Shown here: in pieces, positions 47,325-57,225 of the stretch | Layout: the number at the start of each line of letters is the position of its first letter | Numbering within the stretch: position 1 is the first letter of the stretch | NCBI GenBank assembly: GCA_951799445.1 | Contig: OX637290.1 | Location: 26,530,987-26,594,986 of the forward strand | DNA: 64,000 bases | Direction of reading: 5' to 3' | Source of the DNA: Pseudisothecium myosuroides | Lineage: Eukaryota; Streptophyta; Bryopsida; Hypnales; Lembophyllaceae | Position numbers and translations under genes: made by a program | The notes under the pieces: generated by a model | What the model was told of the DNA's origin: nothing | Databases searched by the model: none | The model's input: only the letters and a program-made list of their open reading frames with translations

Positions 47325-48250
47325 ACTCCACCGTAATCTTTAATTTCGCTAATTGTTGGGGAATCTCGTCGGTTCGGGCACTTTTGGCTACCAGAATGTC
47401 TTGAAACTTCTTGGAGTATCTTATTAGCATAAAAAATCTATTATAATTTTTAGTGAAATTTTATTGCGACTTGGATAATTTCTAGAAATTTTCCATCATT
47501 GATTTTGACATTTGACCGTCCTTAAGGGCATCTTCTGTAAATCAGAAGATTTTAATTTTTTTTATTAAACCTCTCATGGAATTTCACAAAGGATGTGCAA
47601 GCTCATATTTTTATTTTGCACAAAGATCAAAGGAGAATAAAATTCCACCTTCTCCTTTTAATTTCGACAACTAAAGAATCTTTCACATAGAAAGAAATTT
47701 ATGGCAAACCAATTTTGCCGTTGAATTCCAAATGTGATTTCCATTTCAGAACATTATATTCCATTCGTAGATTCCTCCTACGATCCTGTCTTGAGTTTGT
47801 AACTTCTGTAGGCCAACAATCGGGGTTTTTGCTATTTCTTTGATATTATGGAGAAAGTAAAATCTATCTTTGGAAATGAACTTAGGACCTCAACGGTGTT
47901 CCCTCGAAACAATTTTAGCCATAAGATGTCATATACATTGTAGGTTTGGGCTATTTGGGCCAGATTAATCCTAACTCTACTATTTATCTAAATTCTCATG
48001 TTTTAATCTATGTGCAAGTGGGAATGGGGTTTATTTGGAGAAAAATAATTTATAAGGAATCAAATGCTATATTGGCATGTGACATATCTATTTTGATTTT
48101 ACACTCTTTTTTGGACTTTTTGTATATAAAACTACACTCAAACTCGTAAAAAACAAAAAAATGAAAATTATGAGTGCCAATTGACAAATTGGGAGCTCAC
48201 ATATACCTTTTTCATAATTGAGGATCATGTTGTGTAATATATAACATACG
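47325..48250 (-). repeat. Dispersed repeat family B, copy in reverse orientation
   Basis: Clear reverse-complement match to 13870-14960: TCAACTCCACCGTAA, GGGGAATCTCGTCGGTTC, GGATGTGCAAGCTCATATTT, ATAAGATGTCATATACATT and CAAATTGGGAGCTCACAT. It is non-coding. Confidence 0.55.
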
Positions 48251-51200
48251 AAGATCATATTCAAAGTAACCCCCATGCTCTAAAGTCGACTAGCAAAAGA
48301 GGCTTCAAGAATATCAAAGCATCGTGCGTTGTCTTTCTAAACTGCCTCCTGTCTCCTAGCAAAGTGGACCTTCTACTCATCCATTGTTAAATGAATAATT
48401 TAAATGAAACTAGACTAATAAAGATAGATTCCATTTGTAAGTAAGTAGTAGCAGTTGGTTTAACAACTATTAACTACAAATGTCGTGTTATAAGTCACAC
48501 TTGTTAAAAAATTCTAGGCAAGGAGAAGACAATTTAGAAAAATTTGATTATTGTTTGAACTTAAATAGAGAAAAAAAAAACATGCTAGATATCCAAACCT
48601 TCATCTGCAATGACATTCAAATTTTCATGTGTCTTTTCCTAATTTTGTTGTGTGAAATTTGAATCTAGGTTTTTTTATGCTTTTCAGCTACTTGGCCAAT
48701 TATTGCTACCACAAAACCAATGTGAGGATTTTTTGAGCATGAATTTGCTTCTAACAAAATAACAAGAGAAATACAAGCAAATTGATACTAGTTTTACACA
48801 ATTTGGAGCAGTAAAAACCAACATTCAGTGCGAGTTTGCTAAACCTTAAATTAAGGTTTTGGGCTGCAAGGCTATTGTTTTAATTTCTACAGTATTGAGT
48901 CTGATTTGTAAGTAGCGCTTATTTTTTTCAAGCCAGAAAATAGTAACGCAAGGAAGATTTAACAAAAAATACTATAGAATTGGCAACTAACTTAGTGCTT
49001 TGGTATTTCTTGATTTTTTATTTTATTTTTTGGGGGTTTTGAGGAGAGAGTGAGAGTTGCTCCAATACCTCATTTTTTACTTGTCATTTTGTTGCTACAA
49101 TATATACCATATTTTGACCCTAGAACTTGCATCGCTCACCACAATCTTGTTCCGTTGTCTCTTACATGAAGTAACAACACGAGAGTTAAATTACTGCAAA
49201 GAAAGTACAAGTATGGAAGTTGATCAAGTCAAAATGTTACCGAATATTAAGGCAGACGGTTGAAAATCGGTAGACCCCCAACTTCTATCTCAAAGAAGCG
49301 TATGTTGGAACATTTGAAGAGGTCCATAGATGAAAAGATGGCAGAGTTAAAGCCACGCCTAATCAACCAGAGTTGAAAGTCCTAGGTGGTGATAGCTGTG
49401 GATATGTTGCGGAAACAATAGAGCACACAGGAGAAGATGAATAAGCACCTAGTCTTGGATAAGACATTTGGCCAAGCAGTAAGTTACCTTATACTTTTCA
49501 AGTTTTTACTGAATTTAAAAAAAAAAATTTAATTACTATCACGGATTTTTTTTAAGTTAGAATTTATCACAAGTGAACTGTTCACAAATTGTCTTAAGCT
49601 TGAAATTTTTGAATGAGGAGAAAGGATGGTCAGATTTATTTTGTGATAAGAAGGTTTTTTGGAAGAGGTGTCTAATTTCAAGCTTCAAATCGATATTGTT
49701 ATAAGAGTTCAATTCCTAGATTTGGAACCAGTGTTCCAAAATTTGGTTTGGTATAAAAAATTTATTGGTTTGATTAGCAAAGTGTTGTTAATTGAGTAGG
49801 CTCAAATAGCCTGCAAAAGTTCATCAAAAAAGTCTTCTATATAGAATGGTTTTTTTTTTTTGTATCTGTAAAAATGGTAGGTGAAACTATACAGTTTCTC
49901 ACCAAGTTTGGGATTTTGCTTTATAATGCTTTTAATTTGAAGAGGGGCCTTTGCTGCCCTCTCTTAGTCTCTTTTGACTTTTCCAAGCAACGGCATCAAA
50001 GATAATGAACCGGTTTCCCTTTTTGTCCTCCAAATCTCCTTGCCACACGACAAGATATTTTTTTCATCCATACTAACTATAGACTAAAGATGCAAACATG
50101 CCCAAGAAACTATAGCCTAAGTATATTATTAATAGCCAACTGTTTTTTAAAATTAGAGCGTGTAGGTTGCCTTGAGATGGTACCTTTTGAAATCACCACA
50201 AATAATTACACAAAAACCTCCTCAATGACTCCATGGCAGTACTTTCTCTAGTCTTACAGTAATTATCTGTGGTATCTATACAAAGTTTGTAACATAATAT
50301 ATGCAACGTTCAGGTGATTTTTTGATGTGGAGACAAGCCTATAGTACCAATGTAATCTTTTTTTTACACAAAAATAGTTGTTGCAAGTGCATATACACCT
50401 TTTTTTTTATTATGTTCACCAATAAAGATCGTCGCATACGATAGTATTGTCGAAAAAAGGCTGACCTATGGATTAGCGTATCGATGAAGTAATTTTGCAT
50501 CATTCATTTATGCATAGCATACCTAAATTTCTCAACATTCACAGCTTTACTTGGTTGGGACTATCCCATATTTATAGCACAACAAATTCATTGTTTACAA
50601 ATCCTAACCTTTGAACAAAGTTCATCATCATTTCATCTTTTGCATCATCCTCTCTAAGGAAATCTTTAGCAACAAGAAGCCTTTGCTTTTATTTGTCTAT
50701 AGTATATAATTGACAAACAAAGTATAAAACCCCCTCCAACAATGAGGTTGAACGAAGCAAGAACCAGCTCAAATTAAATTTTTTTTTTGAAAAGAGCTCA
50801 AAAATTTGGAGCCTTGACCTCTTTTACAAAGAATAGATAGACTGTAATTACTATCTCTGTAGACTTGCATCTATTACATCTTCCACTTCATCCAGGTCTA
50901 TTTGCCAGCTACATTGGTTTTAAGGTTTTGCTTCTAATTTGAGGCTTCTGTGACGTCTTCTAGTGGGATATATGATGAAAAAGCAGGGTATACTGGGCAA
51001 TAGAAACACACCAAGTTCATTTCCATGTTTGCTAGATAGAGGAGATGCTCTAACAATGTTATGTGGAACAAAATGGATGGTTGGATCGAGAGAGAGTAGG
51101 AAAATTTGATTGAAAAGGTCGTGAAAAGGAACAAACCGAATAAGAGAACTGCAATCAGTACACAGCCTTGGCAAAAGAAATGGAAAAAAACTTGTGGAAA

Positions 51201-51418
51201 CATTTACCGGCCAAGGCGAGAGTGACAAAATCCATCCTACTATTGCAATGCCAAATGAGGTTTTTTTGGAAGGTTTCTTGCACAATTATAGAGGTCTTTT
51301 GCTGCGTAATACTAAGGAAGAAATTAAGGTACAGTGACTTCAAAAAGTGATTAAAAGTTGGAAACAAGCACTTTCAGAGCAATTCTAGAGATAAATGATC
51401 ACAAATCTAATAGATGTA
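48251..51418. other. Mostly unassigned; coding-like remnant near 49200-49490
   Basis: About 49219-49380 (plus) gives charged, natural-looking peptide in two frames broken by stops (MEVDQVKMLPNIKADG; KKRMLEHLKRSIDEKMAELK). It recalls the charged remnant at 39.3-41.0 kb but no family is recognised. A mixed-composition patch near 50900-51350 has a 121-codon minus frame without recognisable domain. The rest is AT-rich with nothing seen. Confidence 0.35.
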
Positions 51419-52276
51419 AGGGTGATTGCAAGAAGCACTTACAAGCACTATTTGTTGCGTTTTTGATTTTCAGCCTTTTAGTATGTTTTATTATTTTATA
51501 CTACAAATTACCTTTAGTACTATTGGAGGCATAGAATATGAAATTTGAATGGTCAATTGAATTTCAAATCTACTATTCTAACAATATGAGATGTTCATCA
51601 TTGGATGACAAGGAATAAATGAAAATGCTTAATTGACAATAAAAACAATTAATATTAGTAGATTGGAGGTACTACGGGCCTCCACGAGTACTATTGAGTC
51701 TTTTTGTGTACCCTGAAGTACTATTTTGAGCCACAAGTTACAATTTATGCTAGAAAATGAGACTTCCATATTTTTATTTTTTTAAATTAGAAAATGAACT
51801 TGAAAATTTTATTTCAAAAGTGGTCATTGTTGCCAACCAAGAGCAAAGTAGGAAGATCCATGCTAGAACTAAAAAACCATTTTTAACTCAATATAACATC
51901 AACCTAAGTATAGCTCACTATAGGGCAATGAAAAATACATTTGGAATATGCTTTTGGAAATCCCTCTTCTGAGAAGGTGTATTTCTATCAAAAGAGCTAG
52001 CCTACCAAATTTGACAATGTAATTCTTCATAAAAGGTACTCGATAGTACTAATAACTACCAAAACTGCATGTGTGACATATATTTGAAATTCAATCTCAC
52101 CTATTGAATTGATTTTGAAAAAATTGAAATAATTCAAGTACATTTTCTATTGCTACAGAAAGCTTTCTTTTAAATTTCATATTTATTCAATCATTTTTGC
52201 AATACTTATAGCACAAAACAACTTTCACATTAAACGTATTACAAAAAATAGGACATGAGTTTCTTGCAATCACTCG
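51419..52276 (+). mobile_element. Repeat family D, full copy (TIR element, about 858 bp)
   Basis: The inverted ends AGGGTGATTGCAAGAAGCAC and CGAGTGATTGCAAGAAACTC are flanked by TA (51417-51418, 52277-52278). A reverse partial copy lies at 34403-34935. The GTGATTGCAAGAA core resembles the family C terminus (GTCATTGCAAGAAA), so C and D may be mobilised by one transposase. No coding frame is seen. Confidence 0.6.
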
Positions 52277-52449
52277 TAAGATATGGATGTAAATGAAGAA
52301 GTTAACTTTAGATGATGTTATGATGACATCATCAACTATAGTAGATTTTGGTGAGAGTGAAGAAGACTTTGGAAATGTACAGACTTAGTTTTTGTAGCTC
52401 TTCTAGCTACCTTCTTTGGCAATTTGCACATTCTTGTTTTTTCTTCAAA

Positions 52450-52587
52450 CATTAGGGAGAATTCGGGCCCTCTAAAGGGCCACAAGTTCCCACAAGTTCT
52501 CCCACAAGTTTTGCTAAGTTCTCAACTGCTAGAACTGCGCCATTACAGCAGGGTGACATGGCCAAACGATGGCCATATCAGATTTAA

Positions 52588-52632
<45 letters not shown>

Positions 52633-52781
52633 TTTTTATTTAAAATGAAATTTGGATTTTTATTTTTTTTATTTTTTTCTATAAATATTTTCTGACAACC
52701 CGTACCGCGGTTCATAGCATGGGGACAGATTGGGGAACAGGCCTAAAACGGCCCTTTCTTGGCCCAAAATCACCTCTAATG
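52450..52781. mobile_element. CATTAG-ended MITE (family F), copy 1, 332 bp
   Basis: The left end CATTAGGGAGAATTCGGGCC and inverted right end CATTAGAGGTGATTTTGGGC continue with AAAGGGCC in both arms. It contains an AAT microsatellite. No target duplication is visible (flanks CTTCAAA and TTTGGTC). Confidence 0.6.
52587..52632 (+). repeat. (AAT)n microsatellite
   Basis: About fifteen AAT units lie inside the family F element. Confidence 0.95.
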
Positions 52782-52869
52782 TTTGGTCATTTTTTAAAGT
52801 ATTTTTGTAAGATTGTATTGAGTACTTCTTATGGTTTTGTAGAGGTTGTAAACTGTAAAGGAGGATAAG

Positions 52870-53964
52870 GCTTATTTCTTAAAAGAAAGAACAAAATATT
52901 TTAGCTTTGATAGACAAGAGTACTTAGAACAGAGACAAAGGTAGAGATGTGTGACAATATTTTGAGGAATGCATTGAGAAAACAAGGATTGTCTTCTTTT
53001 TCAAAGATTAGAAAGCCTACTTTGAATCATAAGAACATCAAAGTGAGAGATTTTACTTTACTCAAACTTACAAAGATTGGATAGTAAGTGAGTGGGAGTC
53101 AGTGGCGTTTAGAGATGAAACACATTAGAAGAAATTCGGGGGCAATAAGAGACTGCGAGTTCCCAGGCCCTGGGAACTTTGGAAACATCCTAGGAACAAT
53201 AATCTGACGTGGATGAGACTGTGCCACGTTGGAAAATAATAATAAATTATTTTTTAAATATTTTTTAAATTATATATTTTTTAAATTAATTTTTTTTTTT
53301 AAAAATTAAGTAATTTGAAAAAAAATTATATTCTGATTGTTCCCAGCAGCGGGAACAGCCTTGAAACAGCTCTTTGGAGGTCTCAAATTTCTTCTAATGA
53401 AAGTAAATTGTTTCAGCTCAGGTGGGAGGACATGGTGTTGGATAGAGGACAAAAAACATTCATGTATGACCAATGAACCAAATTGTTAAGCATGCTAGAG
53501 GTTCTATAATGCTTTGGAGTTACTTGATGTATAGGAGATTAAGGTCATTGTACAATATACAAGTGCATTTGAATGCTAAAGACTATCTTGCAATTTTAGA
53601 GGAAGATTTGTATACCACATTGTGTGGATTTGGATTCAATTTTGAACAACTCATTTTCCAACAAGACAATTATGGTGTGTATACAACAAAGGTTGTTCAA
53701 GAATGGCTTGGAAAGCAACCATTTTGCGTTCTAGAGTGGCTTCCACAATTACCTAATCTAAATCTAATTGAACATGTATGGGCTTCATTCAAATGGTGAT
53801 TAAATTCCTATTCTAATCCTCCTAGTGGTACCTTTTAATTGTGGAAGCAAGTGCAAGAGGTTTTCTTTTTCATTAGTGTAGAAGAGTATAAGAAATTGTA
53901 TGCTAGTATGCCTAATCAAGTTGCACCTATTTTGGCTGGAAAAAAATGGTGGATACATTTTTAA
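52870..53964 (+). pseudogene. Tc1-like (DD34E) transposase pseudogene, interrupted by a MITE
   Basis: A cut-and-paste DDE transposase of the Tc1 group (DDE_3 fold), decayed. In order: remnants of the DNA-binding region near 52890-53070 (ILRNALRKQGLSSFSKIRKP), then DWIVSEWESVAFRDET, whose D (codon 53114-53116) is the first catalytic aspartate. A 277-bp MITE follows at 53123-53399. Then come KVNCFSSGGRTWCWIEDKKH, a one-base frame change near 53487-53492, and the open stretch to the TGA at 53797-53799. That stretch carries HARGSIMLW, FQQDN (second D) and NLIEHVWA (E), with exactly 34 residues between D and E. After TGA, and a TAA near 53837, the frame continues (LWKQVQEV, YASMPNQVAPILAG) to about 53964. 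Several stops and frameshifts make it non-functional. DD34E distinguishes it from plant mariner-like DD39D elements. Confidence 0.85.
53123..53399. mobile_element. CATTAG-ended MITE (family F), copy 2, 277 bp, inside the Tc1 pseudogene
   Basis: TIRs are CATTAGAAGAAATTCGGGGG and, inverted, CATTAGAAGAAATTTGAGAC, with GTTCCC-containing subterminal sequence as in copy 1. Removing exactly this interval joins GATGAAACA to AAAGTAAAT and restores the Tc1 reading DET-KVN in frame with no extra base. Insertion therefore seems to have produced no target-site duplication. Confidence 0.75.
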
Positions 53965-53980
53965 GTAGCTTGTGAGTTAA

Positions 53981-54195
53981 AGTGCAAAAATTGAGTCTAT
54001 GTATATAATATGCTTCAATCATGTTTGTCTACTTCGTTGTAATTGAAATCATCCTTTATACATTATGGTGTTGTGTAATACTTCATACTCTATAGTTTTT
54101 GTTTTTATAGCTTTTGATTTTGATCACTCTTATTTGTTGTATTGCCATTTAAATTTGTTTGTTTCTTACATAGACTCAATTTTTGCAGTCACTGA
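53981..54195 (+). mobile_element. Probable right terminal region of the Tc1-like element
   Basis: TGCAAAAATTGAGTCTATGT (53982-54001) is repeated in perfect reverse complement at about 54169-54188. The latter is followed by GTCACTG, an ACTG end as in Tc1 elements. This lies just downstream of the transposase remnant. The matching left end was not found. Confidence 0.5.
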
Positions 54196-54516
54196 AGATC
54201 AAGCTATGGTACAAAAAGGAACAGTATTCATGTCACACTTTGTAAAGCTAGTGTATTTTGTGAGAAGTTAACCTTTGCAACAAGTCATGGCATTGTAGAT
54301 TGAACATATATTATGCCATTCAGCTTGTCTAAAGTCAATTAAGAGATCTTTAGGTAGAGTTTTTTTCCAAATCAAAACAAGGAACTCTTTAACGACTCAG
54401 AAACTACTACTACCCTTGCCAATCAAGTAAAAATGGGACTTTTGTGTAATGTAGAAGTGGATCCCCAACTTTGATTTGCTTAACACAAAAGATACAAAGG
54501 TTTCTTATACACTATA

Positions 54517-55258
54517 TGGGTCATTGCAAGAAAGAATGTTCATTTTTGTTCCACTTTGGCCTATTTTCGGCTAGTACTCCGAGTACTGTGAGCTTTGTCA
54601 TACAAATTTTAAAAAATAAAATAAAGTAAGGATAATTAGGATAACACTAAAAATAATATATCACCAAAATTTCAGACCTAAAAATAATCTAGGTGAAAAG
54701 TTATTCACGAAAAACAGTGAGTTGAAATTTTGAAGAAAATACATATTTTGATGTTTTAATTTGTAAAAAATAGGAAAAATAATTTTCAAAGAAAATAAAA
54801 ATTGACCATTTGGGGAGACTTCATGATAAAGCAATTTCACCCAAAAAAATGGTCTTAAAACCATCTTCAATATTCATAATTGCTAGCGCAAGGGAGCCCT
54901 CTTTGCATGGATATAGACAACATAAAATAAAATATTTTTAAATGCCCCTTGGTAGAAACATGAATTCCTGCTATAGAAATATAATGTAGAAATTTCATCT
55001 CCAAATAATTAAATTTGTGGGTTCCATAGTACTCAAAATCCCTAAAACTCAAAACGTGACCTATTCATTTAATTGATTTTTTAATATTAAATGATTTTTT
55101 ATTTATTTTTAAATGTGAGATACAATTACACTCAAAACAAACATCTCTATAGAAATTTCAAGTTCATGCAAGTCATGCTTCAAAAGTTATTGCAAAAGAA
55201 AGCTTTGGCACTCTCCCTATGACAAATAACTAGTACCACTCTTTCTTGCAATGACCCA
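54517..55258 (+). mobile_element. Repeat family C, copy 2 (TIR element, 742 bp, TA target duplication)
   Basis: The ends TGGGTCATTGCAAGAAAGAA and, inverted, TGGGTCATTGCAAGAAAGAG are flanked by TA (54515-54516, 55259-55260). It is homologous over its length to 22720-23439. It is non-coding. Confidence 0.7.
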
Positions 55259-55388
55259 TAACCCTAAAGGAAAGTCCATGATGAATTCCAGAGATGCACT
55301 AGCCAAATAGTACAAGAAATTGATGATTTTTTAAATGAGTACCAAAATAATTCAATTCTTGATGACTAGAGGGTTTTTTTAGCCATAA

Positions 55389-56291
55389 ACCCTTGAAGGA
55401 GTATTGTGCCCTTAGGGGACAAATTGGACAGGTATCTATAGTCTGAATTTTTGTCATGATTTTTTGAATTTTTTTTTAAAGGTAAAAAAATCCATTAGCC
55501 CTATGGAAATATAACTTTTTCAATTGGTTTCTGGGAACAAAAGTTATGCTCAATAACCTCAAAAGAAGGGAGATCGAGCAACAACAAAAATTCAAAATTT
55601 GAATATTTTAATTTAATTTTTTTCTCATAGTTTATATTTTTGTCTACATGGAAATCTTTGATTCATTTTATTTGGATAAGTGATGTGAAAGTTATGGACA
55701 ATCTTGTTTTTCAGGCAATTAGAGCATCTTCTTGAAATAATAACTTGTAGGATTCATTTGTGAATGCAAGTTTTGCAATTTTTCAAAAAAAAAAGTTCCA
55801 CATGGTTTAGTTTGCTTGTTAGAACAATCTCACCATTGAAATTAGTGCAATTTGATTAGTGTATTTTAATTCCATCGTGGAAATATTAATAATTTAGATT
55901 TTCCTTTTGTCTTGTACCTACTTCTACTTAACATTTTTAAAAAAAAATGAAGGTTAAATTTTTTTGAATTTTTTATTCAAGACTCTAATCTCAATTCTCC
56001 ACAATAAAGATTTAAACCTCAAAACTTTGCAGTGCAAAAAATTTAAGTTAAGAAGGTTCAAAGTCAAATAATCTATCCCGCAATGTGCAAAAAAACTTGC
56101 AAAAAAATATCTTGCAATTTATGCCGTCAATTTTTTTTAAAATTTTTTCCACATATTCTTAGACTAGTTAGGTGTAAGATCGTATGGTTAGATGCACAAA
56201 AAAATAATTTTTAATTTTTTTTACTCTTTGCAATAGAAATGACAATTTTGAGTGTTTTTTGGTGAAATAAAGGCCTTAGACCTTTAGTTGG
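55389..56291 (+). mobile_element. Repeat family A, near-full copy (plus orientation)
   Basis: About 903 bp. The left flank ATAA (55385-55388) is followed by ACCCTTGAAGG; the right end GACCTTTAGTTGG is followed by TTAA (56292-56295). It carries the TTAGGGGACAAATTGG box and the ACAATCTCACCATTG box. Confidence 0.6.
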
Positions 56292-56295
56292 TTAA

Positions 56296-57000
56296 GGCAA
56301 GAGAAGGGTGAGAAACTTTGCTATTTGTGAAAAATGAAGAAACAAAGGAGGAATCAAGAGTTTGCTAATCTATTGCTAGGTTCATTTGCTCTAAAGATAA
56401 TAGTTTTAAGGACCACATAACGTTCTAAGACAACAAACAAATACCCAAAAACTAATGAGAAATAAACCCCAATCAATTGAAGGAATAAAGCAAGAGGGTC
56501 CCCTCCACCTTCCCTTAGAGCTCCTCCAATTTTAGGACACAAAAAGCATCACATAAAAAGGAGAATGTAGAGAAACAATTTTTTTATTTTTCTATCTATT
56601 AGTTGTCTACGTGTAAATAGAATCTAATAGTTGTTCCATCTCCATTTGTCTAGATCAATTATAAATAGATTTTGTTGTAAGATCAATAGGCGTCAACTAG
56701 ATAGGAAATAGTATTAATTGGTTGATAGGAAGAGTGACAAAATGATTAGTAATCTTTCAATTTGAATTATCACCTTCTAAACTTCTAAGACTGTATGTCT
56801 AAGGTCTAGTTGTTAGTAGACAATTCATACCAAATATATGTGAATTGCGTACTTGTGCTTTGCTTCAAGTTGAAGTAAACTTGTGCAAATTGTTTATTGG
56901 AGAGTTGCTTGAAGGAGTTTGGAATTCTAATGAGAATTAATGTGTAAATGAAGGAAAATTTGTGAGGATTAGACAAAGAAGTCTAATTCAGAGTTATTGT
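56296..57000. other. No gene seen
   Basis: AT-rich sequence with no element ends. A 62-codon minus-strand frame at 56354-56542 has no recognised domain. Confidence 0.4.
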
Positions 57001-57222
57001 CACTACAAGAGAAAGTGGTGTTTTAAGTGAGTTTTTAAGTATAGTCCTAGACATAAGATTTTAAGTAATGACCTTCAAGGAGATTTTTAGTAAAATTTTA
57101 CTTAAAACACATGCGTTTTAAGTAAAATTTTGCTAAAAATCTCCTTGAAGGTCATTATTTAAAATCTTATGTCTAGGACTATACTTAAAAACTCACTTAA
57201 AACACCACTTTCTCTTGTAGTG
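57001..57222. mobile_element. CACTA-ended MITE, near-perfect 222-bp hairpin with TGT target duplication
   Basis: It begins CACTACAAGAGAAAGTGGTG and ends with the exact inverse. The two arms of about 110 nt differ at only a few positions, and the flanking TGT (56998-57000 and 57223-57225) is the 3-bp duplication expected for CACTA elements. High arm identity suggests recent activity or selection on the hairpin. A transcript would fold into one long stem. Confidence 0.85.
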
Positions 57223-57225
57223 TGT

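Noticed and set aside
50920..51285. 121-codon minus-strand open frame with hydrophobic stretches
   Set aside because: No family recognised; overlapping frames of similar length on both strands suggest chance in a locally GC-richer patch.
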